Numbered from the stretch's first letter, positions 44,532 through 54,056 are shown. The stretch: 64,000 nucleotides of DNA from Gemmataceae bacterium (GCA_009691845.1 SIAJ01000008.1:42063-106062); one strand, 5' to 3'. Numbers and translations are program-made. Notes: a model not told the origin generated them from the sequence alone.

Positions 44532-45713
44532 ATGTTCGATCTGCCGGCTGTTCAAAAATCAATTCGGGCCCAAGGCTGCGATGGCTGGCTGCTGTACGAT
44601 TTTCGCGGCACGAATGTGCTGGCCCAGCGTATCGTCGGCCTTTCGGAGAAGAAACTCTCGCGGCGCTGGTTCTACTATGTGCCGGCCACGGGCGATCCTC
44701 GCAAGCTGGCTCATGCGATTGAGCCGGCCTCGCTCGATGCCTTGCCGGGCAAACAGAAGACGACCTATCGACGGTGGCAGGAACTGGAAGCGGGCGTCGG
44801 TGCCCTCTTGGCCGGGGCGAAGCGGATCGCGATGGAGTATTCGCCTCGCAACGGCAACCCGTACATCGGTCGGGTTGACGCCGGGACGATCGAACTCGTC
44901 AAGTCGTTCGGCGTCGAGGTAGTTTCCTCCGGCGATCTCGTGCAGGAATTCGAGGCGACCTGGGATGCGGGCCAGGAAGCCAGCCACTTCGAGGCCGAGA
45001 AAGTGACCGATTCCGCTTATGGAGTGGCCTGGGCGTTCATCGCGGACAAATTGAAAGCCGGTGCGGCCGTCACCGAACTCGATGTGCAGAAGCGAATCCT
45101 CGATCACTTCACGGAAAATGGCTGCACTACCTACAGCCCGCCAATCGTCGGCGTCGGTCCGCACAGTGGCGACCCGCATTACGAGCCAACACCCGAGACG
45201 AATTCGGCCATTCGCACAGGAGACTTCGTACTAATCGATCTCTGGGCCAAGCTCGACCAGCCACGAGCCGTGTACAGCGATCTCACACGCGTTGGTTTTG
45301 TCGGGCGGGAGGTGCCCGAGAAGTACACGAAGATCTTCAATATCGTCGCGGCCGCTCGCGATGCCGGGATCGATTGCGTAAAACAGGCGTTCGCCGCCAC
45401 GCGATTTCTCACCGGTGCCGAAGTCGATGATGCCACGCGTGCAGTCATCGACAAGGCAGGCTACGGCGACCAATTCAGCCATCGCACCGGGCACAACATC
45501 GGCCAGGAAGTTCACGGAAATGGGGCTCACATCGACGGCCTAGAAACCCGCGACGACCGCCGAATCATGCCGGGAACGTGCTTCTCGATCGAGCCGGGGA
45601 TCTATCTGCCAGAGTTTGGCGTGCGGAGTGAAATCAACGTCTACGTGGATCGTGCCAGCAAGGTCCACGTGACCGGGGGCGAGCTTCAACGCGAGATTGT
45701 CAGGATCGTCTAA
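44532..45713 (+). CDS. M24 family Xaa-Pro aminopeptidase-like protein
   Basis: The protein is 393 aa from ATG 44532, with GGAG 7 nt upstream. An N-terminal creatinase-like domain (MFDLPAVQKSIRAQGCDGWLL) precedes the pita-bread fold. Metal ligands are visible: Asp in VLIDLWAKL, Asp in YSDLTRVGF, His in HRTGHNIGQEVHG, Glu in FSIEPGIYLP and Glu in RSEINVYV. The first Asp context (LIDLWAK rather than LVDxGA) is slightly unusual. It removes N-terminal residues next to proline in most relatives. Cytosolic. Confidence 0.92.
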   Translation: MFDLPAVQKSIRAQGCDGWLLYDFRGTNVLAQRIVGLSEKKLSRRWFYYVPATGDPRKLAHAIEPASLDALPGKQKTTYRRWQELEAGVGALLAGAKRIAMEYSPRNGNPYIGRVDAGTIELVKSFGVEVVSSGDLVQEFEATWDAGQEASHFEAEKVTDSAYGVAWAFIADKLKAGAAVTELDVQKRILDHFTENGCTTYSPPIVGVGPHSGDPHYEPTPETNSAIRTGDFVLIDLWAKLDQPRAVYSDLTRVGFVGREVPEKYTKIFNIVAAARDAGIDCVKQAFAATRFLTGAEVDDATRAVIDKAGYGDQFSHRTGHNIGQEVHGNGAHIDGLETRDDRRIMPGTCFSIEPGIYLPEFGVRSEINVYVDRASKVHVTGGELQREIVRIV

Positions 45714-45728
45714 GGCAGGTCCCCGATC

Positions 45729-45783
45729 GTAGTCGGCACACTCCGTGTGCCGAACTTCTACACACGGAGTATGCGGGCGACTA
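45729..45783. repeat. GTAGTCGGCACAC element, family A copy
   Basis: TCGGCACAC (45733-45741) and GTGTGCCGA (45745-45753) form a hairpin with a 3-nt loop. A second, imperfect half (CACACGGAGTATGCGGGCGAC) follows, giving the same two-part design as 42821-43011 but only 55 bp long. The remaining bases to 45960 hold no supported gene. Confidence 0.6.
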
Positions 45784-45960
45784 GGAAGTACGGCTCTCAA
45801 CCGTGACGACTGGTGCATAGGGGTTGCCGGATTTGCCGACAGTGCAATTCGTGTGGGACGTCGGGGCCACGAATCGTTCGAAGGAACAGGTTTCCGTACG
45901 CGATTCTTGTCGTTGTTCCCTACACTTCAGGGTTGAGCCATCACCGTTCGAGTTCCTGAT

Positions 45961-47127
45961 ATGCCGTTCGCAACCGCAATTTCCACCGCGTCGGACACCA
46001 CGCAAGCTGCGGAGGAGGCGATTCGCTCCGCATTGAGTCAGCTTGGAAAAACTCCAACGTTGTCGATTGCGTTTTTCTCGCCTCATCATGCCGCCAATGC
46101 GGCCGAGTTGGGAACCGTGATGGAAAGCTTGCTTGAGGGAAGCATCACGCTGGGTGTCCTGGGTGAATCGATCGTCGGGGGCTCGCGCGAAGTCGAAGAT
46201 CGCCCCGCAATCGCGATCTGGCTCGCGGCCTTCCCGGACGAAGTGATTCTCGACCCATTCCACCTCGATATGGAGGAAACACCGGATGGCCCGTCGTTGT
46301 TCGGGTGGCCGGACGCGCTACTGGAGGCGGATCCGTCGACGTCGCTCATGCTCTGTTTCGGCGATCCATACACATTCCCGGTGGCTGAAGTATTGTTGCC
46401 GCGAATGAACGAGGATTATCCTGGATTTCCTCTCGCCGGCGGCATGGCCAGCAGCCCGATGGGTCCGAACACGCCATCGTTGATTCTCAACGGCGAGGTG
46501 AAGGAACAAGGTGCGGTTGGCGTCCTGCTTCAGGGTGCCAAATTTCGCACGGTCGTTTCACAGGGATGCCGGCCCGTTGGCCAGCCGCTCGTGATCACGA
46601 AGGGTCAGGACAACGTCATCACCGAACTCGGGGGACAGAGTCCACTCGACTATCTGCGTGGACTACTTGACCAGGTCTCTCCACACGATCACAACTTGAT
46701 GCAGAAAGGTCTCCTGATTGGACTGGCCATCAGCGAGTACCGAGATCAATTCCGCCGTGGGGACTTTTTGATTCGCAACCTGATTGGCCTCGATCCGCGG
46801 ACGAAGGCACTCACCGTGGCCGACCGCATTCGTCGCGGCCAGACCGTTCAATTCCACGTTCGTGATGCTGCGACGGCTCACGAAGACTTGACCGAACTGC
46901 TCGGGCCGCTGAAAGGCGAGGGGTTCAAGCCGGGCGCTGGCCTGTTATTTACATGCAATGGCCGAGGCACGCGGATGTTCAACGTCCCCGATCACGATGC
47001 GAAGATTTTGCAAGCCGAAGCCGGACCCCTACCACTGGCGGGTTTTTTCGCGGCCGGGGAACTGGGGCCCATCGGCGGAAAAAACTTCATCCACGGCTTT
47101 ACCGCGAGCGCGGTACTCTTCGAGTAG
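45961..47127 (+). CDS. FIST domain protein
   Basis: The protein is 388 aa and carries FIST_N (about 20-220: LSIAFFSPHHAANAAELG, GVLGESIVGGSREVED, PLAGGMASSP) and FIST_C (about 225-385: GLAISEYRDQFRRGDFLIRN, LLFTCNGRGTRMF, GFFAAGELGPIGGKNF). FIST modules are predicted small-ligand sensors, often found in signalling proteins. This one has no output domain and no membrane segment, so it would act through a partner. The following small membrane protein gene starts 17 nt later. Confidence 0.9.
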   Translation: MPFATAISTASDTTQAAEEAIRSALSQLGKTPTLSIAFFSPHHAANAAELGTVMESLLEGSITLGVLGESIVGGSREVEDRPAIAIWLAAFPDEVILDPFHLDMEETPDGPSLFGWPDALLEADPSTSLMLCFGDPYTFPVAEVLLPRMNEDYPGFPLAGGMASSPMGPNTPSLILNGEVKEQGAVGVLLQGAKFRTVVSQGCRPVGQPLVITKGQDNVITELGGQSPLDYLRGLLDQVSPHDHNLMQKGLLIGLAISEYRDQFRRGDFLIRNLIGLDPRTKALTVADRIRRGQTVQFHVRDAATAHEDLTELLGPLKGEGFKPGAGLLFTCNGRGTRMFNVPDHDAKILQAEAGPLPLAGFFAAGELGPIGGKNFIHGFTASAVLFE

Positions 47128-47144
47128 CTTGATTTGGGGGATGC

Positions 47145-47612
47145 TTGCGGCCAACTCGCGAGGTTCTGTGTCGCTTCGTCGTCCTGCAAGCCTTCATGCT
47201 CTGGCAGGGCGGATTTTTCTTTTACGCCGTCTTTGTGGTGCCAACTGGTACGGAGGTTCTGGGCTCCTTCCAACAGGGCCGCGTCACCAGAGAAGTGACC
47301 CTCTCGTTAAATTTGATCGGCGTGGCAACGCTGCTCCTTATCGCTTGGGACCAATTCCAAACGTCAGCAATGCGACGGGCTCGCTGGATTATCTGGGTAT
47401 TTCTCGTCTCGACGCTGGCAGCTCAGTTCGTGTGCCATTTGCAGGTTGAGAGATTCGTCGACTTCACCCGAGACGGCCGCATCGAGGACTATCCCGCCTT
47501 CTATTTCTGGCATCGCGTGTATCTTTGTTTGGCGGCCGCACAATGGCTCGCGGGACTTGCCTGCATGCTTTTGACGCTAATCGCGTGGCGAACGGATACG
47601 CCTACAGGCTAG
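47145..47612 (+). CDS. Small four-helix membrane protein of unknown function
   Basis: The protein is 155 aa from TTG 47145, which follows GGGGG. Four hydrophobic segments are visible: FMLWQGGFFFYAVFVVP, LIGVATLLLIAWDQF, WIIWVFLVSTLAAQFVC and VYLCLAAAQWLAGLACMLLT. The pattern GGFFFYAVFVVPTGTEVLG resembles DUF4149/TMEM205-like proteins. It is probably cotranscribed with the FIST gene. No function can be given. Confidence 0.7.
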   Translation: MRPTREVLCRFVVLQAFMLWQGGFFFYAVFVVPTGTEVLGSFQQGRVTREVTLSLNLIGVATLLLIAWDQFQTSAMRRARWIIWVFLVSTLAAQFVCHLQVERFVDFTRDGRIEDYPAFYFWHRVYLCLAAAQWLAGLACMLLTLIAWRTDTPTG

Positions 47613-47829
47613 CGGGAAGTCGAAAGAGGTCGGCCACGGGAATGCCTGCATTAGGCTGGAAAGCGAACCTGCTCTCCATCTTGCCCGATTCGGGAACCGC
47701 TGCTATAATTCCGTTACGTTCGTGCGCGCCGGCTGCGGAAACCTTCGCCGTGGCCGTTTGCCGAAACCCTCCCTCCATCAACCCAGGCATCTCCGCCCCC
47801 GGTTGTCACCGCCGTGACCCCGTATTGCC

Positions 47830-48942
47830 ATGTTCGCTAATCTTCTTGCCAAAAAACGACGTGCCAGCGGCAATTACGATGAAGATTTCTTCAAGGAATC
47901 GCGGATGTCCTTCGGGGACCACCTCGAGGAACTTCGCTGGCGCATGTGGCGTGCCCTCAAGGGGCTGGCGTTCTGTCTGGTGATCGGCTTCGTCCTCGAC
48001 AGCATCGGCGACCAGGCCGGGCTACCCTGGCTCGGTGTCGGCAAGCCGATGCTCAAGGTGATTACGGAACCCGTCGAGTCCCAGGTGAAGGCGTTCTACG
48101 ATCGTCGCAATCAAGAAACAAAAGCGAAACTTGAAGAAGCGCGCAAGAATAATCCAGAGGCAAAGATCGCCAGGACGTCCCCCTTACCTGTCAAAATGCC
48201 CGTGAGCGCGTTCCAAAATGCGTTCAAGAATATAGAGCCTGTAGATCCGAACATGACGCACTTCGAAGTCGAGGTGATTCTGACTCCTTCTGAGATAGAC
48301 GGGATCGCCAAGGATGGTTCGCGAAATGCGGACACTGGCCGAACGCTGACGGGCTTGGGCGTGATGGAGGCCTTCATGGTCTACATCAAAGTCTCGCTGC
48401 TGTGCGGGGTTGTCATTGCCTGTCCCTGGATCTTCAGGCAAATGTGGGCGTTCATTGGCGCTGGGTTGTACCCACATGAAAAAAAGCTCGTTCGCTATTA
48501 CTTGCCATTCAGCGTGTTCCTGTTCGTGGGCGGTTGTCTTCTCTGTCAATTCGTCGTGATGCCCAGTGCCGTTCGAGCCATGCTCTCGTTCTACAGGTGG
48601 ATCGACATCGACCCGGACTTGCGCCTGAACGAATGGCTCGGCTTCGCACTCGTCATGCCGCTCGTTTTCGGTCTCTCGTTCCAGACGCCTCTCGTCATGC
48701 TCTTCCTGAATCGCATCGGCCTGTTCGGCTGGGAGATTTATCTGGCCAAGTGGCGTTACGCCATCTTCATCATGGCTGCCGCCTCGGCGTTGCTCACACC
48801 GAGTACAGACGTGGTCTCGATGCTATGGCTATTTGTGCCGACCTTCGGGTTGTACATGTTCGGCGTCTGGCTCTGTTACATTTTGCCGCCACCGAAAGGA
48901 CTGCTTGGCGGGGCACCCGAGGAAGAAGAGGTCGGAGTATAG
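47830..48942 (+). CDS. tatC: Sec-independent protein translocase TatC, with enlarged first periplasmic loop
   Basis: The protein is 370 aa, against about 250 usual. Core TatC motifs are MSFGDHLEELRWRMWRAL at 26-43, FRQMWAFIGAGLYPHEKK at 202-219, GLSFQTPLVMLFLNRIG and ASALLTPSTDVVSMLWL. The first periplasmic loop (about 62-180) is 95 residues or so longer than in E. coli and includes a charged, helical stretch (KAFYDRRNQETKAKLEEARK). TatC forms the signal-peptide receptor of the twin-arginine translocase; Tat-like substrates are at 1155 and 62355. tatA/B are not adjacent. Confidence 0.93.
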   Translation: MFANLLAKKRRASGNYDEDFFKESRMSFGDHLEELRWRMWRALKGLAFCLVIGFVLDSIGDQAGLPWLGVGKPMLKVITEPVESQVKAFYDRRNQETKAKLEEARKNNPEAKIARTSPLPVKMPVSAFQNAFKNIEPVDPNMTHFEVEVILTPSEIDGIAKDGSRNADTGRTLTGLGVMEAFMVYIKVSLLCGVVIACPWIFRQMWAFIGAGLYPHEKKLVRYYLPFSVFLFVGGCLLCQFVVMPSAVRAMLSFYRWIDIDPDLRLNEWLGFALVMPLVFGLSFQTPLVMLFLNRIGLFGWEIYLAKWRYAIFIMAAASALLTPSTDVVSMLWLFVPTFGLYMFGVWLCYILPPPKGLLGGAPEEEEVGV

Positions 48943-48943
48943 T

Positions 48944-48978
48944 ATTGGGTACTGAGTACTCCGTGCTCAGTACCCAAT
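48944..48978. terminator. Hairpin between tatC and cobA-hemD
   Basis: ATTGGGTACTGAG (48944-48956) and CTCAGTACCCAAT (48966-48978) are exact complements with a 9-nt loop. Related ACTGAGTACT-type units occur between the convergent gene ends at 25986-26000 and 31259-31278. Confidence 0.5.
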
Positions 48979-48990
48979 GCTAAACGAACG

Positions 48991-50526
48991 ATGAACGTGG
49001 CTTCACCAACTGGCAAGGTATTCTTGATCGGTGCAGGTCCCGGAGATCCGGGACTATTGACGCTTCGCGCCGTCGAATGTTTGCAGCAAGCGGACTTCGT
49101 TCTTCACGACTACCTCAGTTCGCCACGCACGCTGTCCCACACCCGAGCGGGCGCCGAGATCTTGTGTGTCAATCAACTTCCCGGCGAACATCCGACTCGT
49201 TGGCCGGCGATTCATCAGAAAATCATCGACGAAGCACGCAAGGGCAAGACCGTCGTCCACTTGAAGGGGGGCGATCCGCTCATCTTCGGGCGTGGCGGCG
49301 AGGAGGCCGAGGCTCTTCGCGAAGCCGGCATTCCTTACGAAATCGTACCGGGCGTGTCGGCCGCCCTCGCCGCCGGAGCCTACGCGGAGATTCCACTGAC
49401 TCATCGGGGACATGCGAGTGCCATCGCCTTTGTCACTGGGCACGAACACCCTGGCAAGGCAACCTCCCGGCTCGATTGGGATGCGCTGGCCAGCTTCCCC
49501 GGCACGCTCGCAATGTACATGGGTGTCGGCCGGCTGGGAAATATCGCCCGAGAACTCGTCGCCCGCGGCAAGCCTGCCGAGACCCCGGCGGCACTGGTTC
49601 ATCAGGCCTCCACTGGAGACCAGCGAACGGTTGTCGGCACCCTGGCCACAATCGAGGATCTGGTGCGGCATGCCGGCTTGACGAGCCCGTCCTTGATGCT
49701 GGTTGGCCCGGTCGTTGGCTTGAAACCGGAAGTCTCATGGTTTGAAACTCGTCCACTCCTGGGTGTGCGTGTACTCATCACCCGACCGCATCCCCAAGCG
49801 GAAACTTTTGCCCGCAAGTTAGAATTGCTCGGAGCGGTTGCCGAAATCCTGCCGGTTCTGGAAATCCGTCCGCCGAGCAATTGGGCACCCGTCGATTCCG
49901 CCATCGAGACTCTGCGGGCCGACGGTTATGACTGGTTGATCTGGACCAGCGCCAACGGCGTCGACGCGTTCTTTCGTCGATTGAGCGGACTCGGGCAGGA
50001 TCTCCGCGTTCTGGGTCGTGTCAAGCTCGCGGTTATCGGATCGGCGACCGCTCGGGCGCTGGACGCATATCATCTCACGCCCGATCTGGTGCCGGGGGAC
50101 GATATGCGTTCCGAATCATTGGCCGAGATGCTGACCCAGCAAACCCGGGGACAGCGGATTCTTTTGGCCCAAGCGTCCCAGGGACGGGAACTGCTGCGTG
50201 AACGATTGTCCGCACAAGCAACGGTGAATGCTGTAGCGGTCTACGAGCAAGTTGAAGCAGTAGACACGAGCCACCCGATCTTTGATCGTCTCAGGCGTGG
50301 CGAGATTAACTTCGTCACTCTCACGAGTCCGAACATCGCGAAAGTGTTTTTGAACGCTTGCGATCAAACCACTATGAATCGACTTCGGAAGGGCACGACG
50401 CAAATCGTTGCCAATAGCGAGAGGCTCAGAGTACAGCTGGCGGCAGCAGGATATGTGACGCTCGGTTCGGAAAACCCGACGGAGGAGGGGTTGATCGACG
50501 TGATGTTAAGGCAGCCAAGGACCTAG
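48991..50526 (+). CDS. cobA: Uroporphyrinogen-III C-methyltransferase / uroporphyrinogen-III synthase fusion
   Basis: The protein is 511 aa. The N-terminal half (about 1-250) is CobA/SUMT: VFLIGAGPGDPGLLTLRA, VVHLKGGDPLIFGRGGEEAE, VPGVSAALAAGAYAEIPLTH. The C-terminal half (about 255-511) is HemD-like: GVRVLITRPHPQAETFARKL, WTSANGVDAFFRRL, RILLAQASQGRELL. The fusion closes the tetrapyrrole ring and methylates it to precorrin-2, feeding haem, sirohaem and cobalamin synthesis. Such CobA-HemD fusions are common in several phyla. A hairpin separates it from tatC. Confidence 0.95.
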   Translation: MNVASPTGKVFLIGAGPGDPGLLTLRAVECLQQADFVLHDYLSSPRTLSHTRAGAEILCVNQLPGEHPTRWPAIHQKIIDEARKGKTVVHLKGGDPLIFGRGGEEAEALREAGIPYEIVPGVSAALAAGAYAEIPLTHRGHASAIAFVTGHEHPGKATSRLDWDALASFPGTLAMYMGVGRLGNIARELVARGKPAETPAALVHQASTGDQRTVVGTLATIEDLVRHAGLTSPSLMLVGPVVGLKPEVSWFETRPLLGVRVLITRPHPQAETFARKLELLGAVAEILPVLEIRPPSNWAPVDSAIETLRADGYDWLIWTSANGVDAFFRRLSGLGQDLRVLGRVKLAVIGSATARALDAYHLTPDLVPGDDMRSESLAEMLTQQTRGQRILLAQASQGRELLRERLSAQATVNAVAVYEQVEAVDTSHPIFDRLRRGEINFVTLTSPNIAKVFLNACDQTTMNRLRKGTTQIVANSERLRVQLAAAGYVTLGSENPTEEGLIDVMLRQPRT

Positions 50527-50545
50527 CGACCAAACATCCTTGACG

Positions 50546-50728
50546 TTATTTCACATCATTAAATGCGTTAAAACCGAGATAAATGGTCACGCTCGCGGCA
50601 AGAATGCCGCCGATGTCGGCCATGGTGTAAGGCCCGCCGCCGAACGGCACGCCGGTGATCAGGTCGAGGGCGCACAGCAGCAATGCCAACCCGGCGATGC
50701 CGATGGTCCCGAGACACAGCCACTTCAT
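50546..50728 (-). CDS. Small two-helix membrane protein
   Basis: The protein is 60 aa with two hydrophobic segments (LCLGTIGIAGLALLLCALDL and IGGILAASVTIYLGFNAF) joined by a Gly/Pro turn. GCGAGG stands 6 nt upstream of ATG 50728, and the coding pattern looks real. Not recognised; it is convergent with cobA-hemD. The bases 50729-51017 upstream hold no supported gene. Confidence 0.6.
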   Translation of the reverse strand: MKWLCLGTIGIAGLALLLCALDLITGVPFGGGPYTMADIGGILAASVTIYLGFNAFNDVK

Positions 50729-51017
50729 CGTCGGCCTCGCGAGACGTACTAGGAAAAATCGCGCAGAGAACTCAAGTTGGGAAATTGTAGCGGACCTGCG
50801 GGCAGTCGCAACGGATTAGTCGGAAAGAACATGCGGATTCCCGAATTTCTACCCGGTACGAGCGCCATTTCCCAAACTATCCTCCCCAGTTGATCCACGC
50901 TGACTGCCAAATCATGAAGATTTGCAAGCATTCTCTGGATTCGGCCGATGAGTCTTGTTACATTGCCTTGATCTTTTTCCCGCCTCCTCCCATTCACTTC
51001 CTTGGAACCTGAATGCC

Positions 51018-52046
51018 ATGATTCGAGATCCTCTCCCGAAAACTCAGAGCCGGCAGGGCTTTACCCTGATCGAACTCTTGGTCGTTATCGCGATTATCGC
51101 GATCTTGATCGGCCTGCTTCTGCCCGCCGTGCAGAAAGTTCGCGAAGCCGCGAATCGCATGAAATGCACCAACAACCTAAAACAGCTCGGTCTGGCGGCC
51201 CACAATTACAACGACACTGTCGGGGCTCTCCCGCCCGCCGTGCAGATGTACTATGCCCAAACGGGCAACTGGGGCCTGAACAGCGATCCAAATCAGAATT
51301 TCGGCCCCAACTGGGCGGTCCTGATTCTGCCATACTTCGAGCAGGACAATCTCTATCGCCAAAATCTTGGGGGAATTCAGGGGTACTTCGTCAACGGAAA
51401 CAGCTCGTGGCGGAACATCCGCACCACGAAAATCCCCACGCTGATTTGTCCGTCGGATCCTGGTTCGAACACGCCATGTAGTCAACTCGGTGGAAACTGG
51501 ATGCGCGGAAACTACGCGGCCAACGCGGGTGCTCAGTGGTGGCCGGACTCCGTAAATGGGAATTCGGTCAACGCGGATTTCGGCGTTGGTGGACAAGGGC
51601 CGTTCTGGATCGTTCAAACGGCTCTCAACACGAACGGCGCAACCATGAACTCGATGACCATCTCGCATATTCCCGACGGTTCCTCGAATGTGATCCTGTT
51701 CAACGAAGTCCGTGCCGGCGTCGATGCCAACGACCCACGGGGCGTTTGGGCTTGGGGGATGCCCGGCTCCAGCGTCACCAGCTCAACGCTGGGCGATGCC
51801 GAGACACCGAATGCTCGTTGGGGTTGCTCGGACGACGTGTATTGGGCTCCCGATCGCCCGGACCTAGGCATGGGTAACTGGACGCCATGCCTAACCTGGC
51901 AAGCCACAGCACGCAGTAAGCATTCCCAAGGCGTGAACGCCTGCTTTGGGGATGGCAGCGTTCGATTCGTGCGTGACTCGGTAGATCGGAATCAGTGGTA
52001 TATCTTGAACTCCGCAAACGATGGGCAGGTTACGAACTTGCCGTAA
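51018..52046 (+). CDS. DUF1559 domain protein
   Basis: The protein is 342 aa from ATG 51018. The prepilin leader [20 protein letters not shown] is followed by [40 protein letters not shown], a central DGSSNVILFNEVRAG and the C-terminal CFGDGSVRFVRDSV motif. It is processed by prepilin peptidase and sits in the envelope. The extension upstream to 50955 lacks a leader and is not used. It is 105 bp upstream of the HzsA-like gene. Confidence 0.95.
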   Translation: MIRDPLPKTQSRQGFTLIELLVVIAIIAILIGLLLPAVQKVREAANRMKCTNNLKQLGLAAHNYNDTVGALPPAVQMYYAQTGNWGLNSDPNQNFGPNWAVLILPYFEQDNLYRQNLGGIQGYFVNGNSSWRNIRTTKIPTLICPSDPGSNTPCSQLGGNWMRGNYAANAGAQWWPDSVNGNSVNADFGVGGQGPFWIVQTALNTNGATMNSMTISHIPDGSSNVILFNEVRAGVDANDPRGVWAWGMPGSSVTSSTLGDAETPNARWGCSDDVYWAPDRPDLGMGNWTPCLTWQATARSKHSQGVNACFGDGSVRFVRDSVDRNQWYILNSANDGQVTNLP

Positions 52047-52151
52047 TCTTGGTCCCCATGGGTTGGAATTGGGCCGGGGGATCATTTCCCCGGCCCATGT
52101 CGTTTTCACCCACTCGAATCTCTTCGCGCACGATTCTCCCGAGCCGCAAAT

Positions 52152-54056
52152 ATGAAACTTCGCTCGACCCGTGCAAAGATCACCCTCGTGTTTCTAGGTC
52201 TGGGGATCATCGTACTTACAAGCTACGCGGCCTGGAAAACCTGGTTCCACTTCCCCTCTTCTCCGGAATTAACCCCCTTTGTGCAGGCTCGTCCCGGCGT
52301 ACCCATCGTCTTTACCTCCAGAGCAACCACCGCAAGCTTGGAAGCAGCCGCACCTGAGGGAGAGGGGTATGAATACCCGGGCAAGATTTCGTGGGCCTCG
52401 TCCGAAGGGCGACTGCGACGGCTCGATCCGGATGGCAAGGTTTACGAACTGACATGGGGGCGAACGTTGCCGGACGGATCAACGCTAATCGATGTGATGA
52501 GCCCGAGCATTATGCGTGATGGCAAACGTATCGTGTTTGCCGGCCGCAAAGCTCCGCCTGACCCGGGGCGATTCCGAATCTACGAGGTTGGCGTGAACGG
52601 GTCCTACCTTCGTCAAATCACGGGCGGGCCAGACGATCCAGGTTGTAATGCGGTTCCTCCACTTCGCTACGCATCCGATGGTTCGACCATGAGCGACGAA
52701 GATCGCAAGCGGCTCGATTACGATGATGTCGATCCCGTGGATCGCGGCGATGGTGGGATCGTTTTTGCAACCAGCCGGGCACCCGATCTCGGTCGTGGGC
52801 ACTCGCGAAGGGCAACGCAACTTTGGCAACTCTTGCCCGAACACAGGACTCCCATACCCCTGACCGCCAATCGGAACAACGACCGTTGGCCTGTCATGGT
52901 TGCGAATAACTACGTTTTCTTCAGCATGTGGAGCCGAAATCGAGAAACCGTTTCTGCCGATCGAAAGGACGTTGTCCCTTGGGAATCGAACGGATCCTTC
53001 GCCACGAATCCTACGGACGTTTGGATCGGAACACGTGTGCTACCGGATGGTGATCAGTTCGGCTACACGATCAAGATCGCCCGAGCCGTCTGGCGACAAC
53101 GCCCCATGTTCAATGGCAAAGTCGCTTTCATGACGTCGGGCGAAAGGCCTGGAACATTTCGCTTGGCTCAAGCCGAGGTCGGACTCATTCAAATCGCCCC
53201 GAGTTCCCTATCGGCCACAAACGAGATGCCCGCTCAGAGTGGAGACAGTCTGGTGTGGGGCCCAGATCGTGACGAAACCGGTCTACAACTCTCTGCCGTC
53301 ACGCCGACGCCGCATCCTGGCAATCGTGTAGTCTTTGCAGCAGCCCCCATCGGCGAGAATGGAGTTACCGATCCCGCAAGCTATGGACTGTACTGGTCCT
53401 CGGACGATTGGTCTGCCAGGCCCTCTCCCAACGCTGAGCCGTTGTTCAACGATCCCCGGCTCGTGGATACCGAACCCGTGGCCGTCTACCAACGCGATTA
53501 CCCTACCAAGGTGCCTGAACGTCCCCAGCAAAAGGGGCGAAACCCACCGGAGAAAATCTCGCTGTTGAACGGGCACGTCTATCAAGGGCCCTTCGCTTTC
53601 CACGAGAACCCAGTTACCTTTTCACCTGGGGCATTCCCGCCCTCCCAGAAAATGGACACGGGTGCCGGGCCTGTATTCCCAGCATTCGCGAACGTGAAGG
53701 CCATCGCGGTGTACGCCGCGCGGCGAGATCGGTTCGACGATCCGAGGGTTCTTCGCGTCCCCGGCTCGTACGAAAGAATTCTCACGCTTCCTCTGGAAAA
53801 TGATGGACCACGAGCAGTCGCGCGGGTATGGCTGCCCACCGAATCGCCTCACGTACTGGCGGGATTGGACGCTGAGGGCAAGATCGCCAAACTGCAATCC
53901 TCGTCTGCGGATTCCAGGGGTCGTCGTGCCACCTTCTACGCCGTGGCCGGGGACCATTACAGCGGCAGCAAGCCGGGCACTTATAATTTCTGTCTCGGTT
54001 GTCATGCGGGACATACTTTCAATCCAATCGATCCCACCGAAAAAATGGCGAAGTAA
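52152..54056 (+). CDS. Hydrazine synthase alpha-like (HzsA-related) propeller protein with c-haem motif
   Basis: The protein is 634 aa. An uncleaved or cleaved N-terminal helix (ITLVFLGLGIIVLTSYAAW) exports it. The middle has propeller-type repeats with the marker YDDVDPVDRGDGGIVFATSR seen in HzsA-related planctomycete proteins. The extreme C-terminus has one cytochrome c motif, CLGCH at 614-618, so a haem should be attached in the periplasm. True HzsA has a second haem domain and works in anammox hydrazine synthesis; no HzsB/C genes are here and the rest of the window gives no sign of anammox, so the role is different and unknown. The last 38 bp overlap the convergent nucleotidyltransferase remnant. 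Confidence 0.75.
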   Translation: MKLRSTRAKITLVFLGLGIIVLTSYAAWKTWFHFPSSPELTPFVQARPGVPIVFTSRATTASLEAAAPEGEGYEYPGKISWASSEGRLRRLDPDGKVYELTWGRTLPDGSTLIDVMSPSIMRDGKRIVFAGRKAPPDPGRFRIYEVGVNGSYLRQITGGPDDPGCNAVPPLRYASDGSTMSDEDRKRLDYDDVDPVDRGDGGIVFATSRAPDLGRGHSRRATQLWQLLPEHRTPIPLTANRNNDRWPVMVANNYVFFSMWSRNRETVSADRKDVVPWESNGSFATNPTDVWIGTRVLPDGDQFGYTIKIARAVWRQRPMFNGKVAFMTSGERPGTFRLAQAEVGLIQIAPSSLSATNEMPAQSGDSLVWGPDRDETGLQLSAVTPTPHPGNRVVFAAAPIGENGVTDPASYGLYWSSDDWSARPSPNAEPLFNDPRLVDTEPVAVYQRDYPTKVPERPQQKGRNPPEKISLLNGHVYQGPFAFHENPVTFSPGAFPPSQKMDTGAGPVFPAFANVKAIAVYAARRDRFDDPRVLRVPGSYERILTLPLENDGPRAVARVWLPTESPHVLAGLDAEGKIAKLQSSSADSRGRRATFYAVAGDHYSGSKPGTYNFCLGCHAGHTFNPIDPTEKMAK

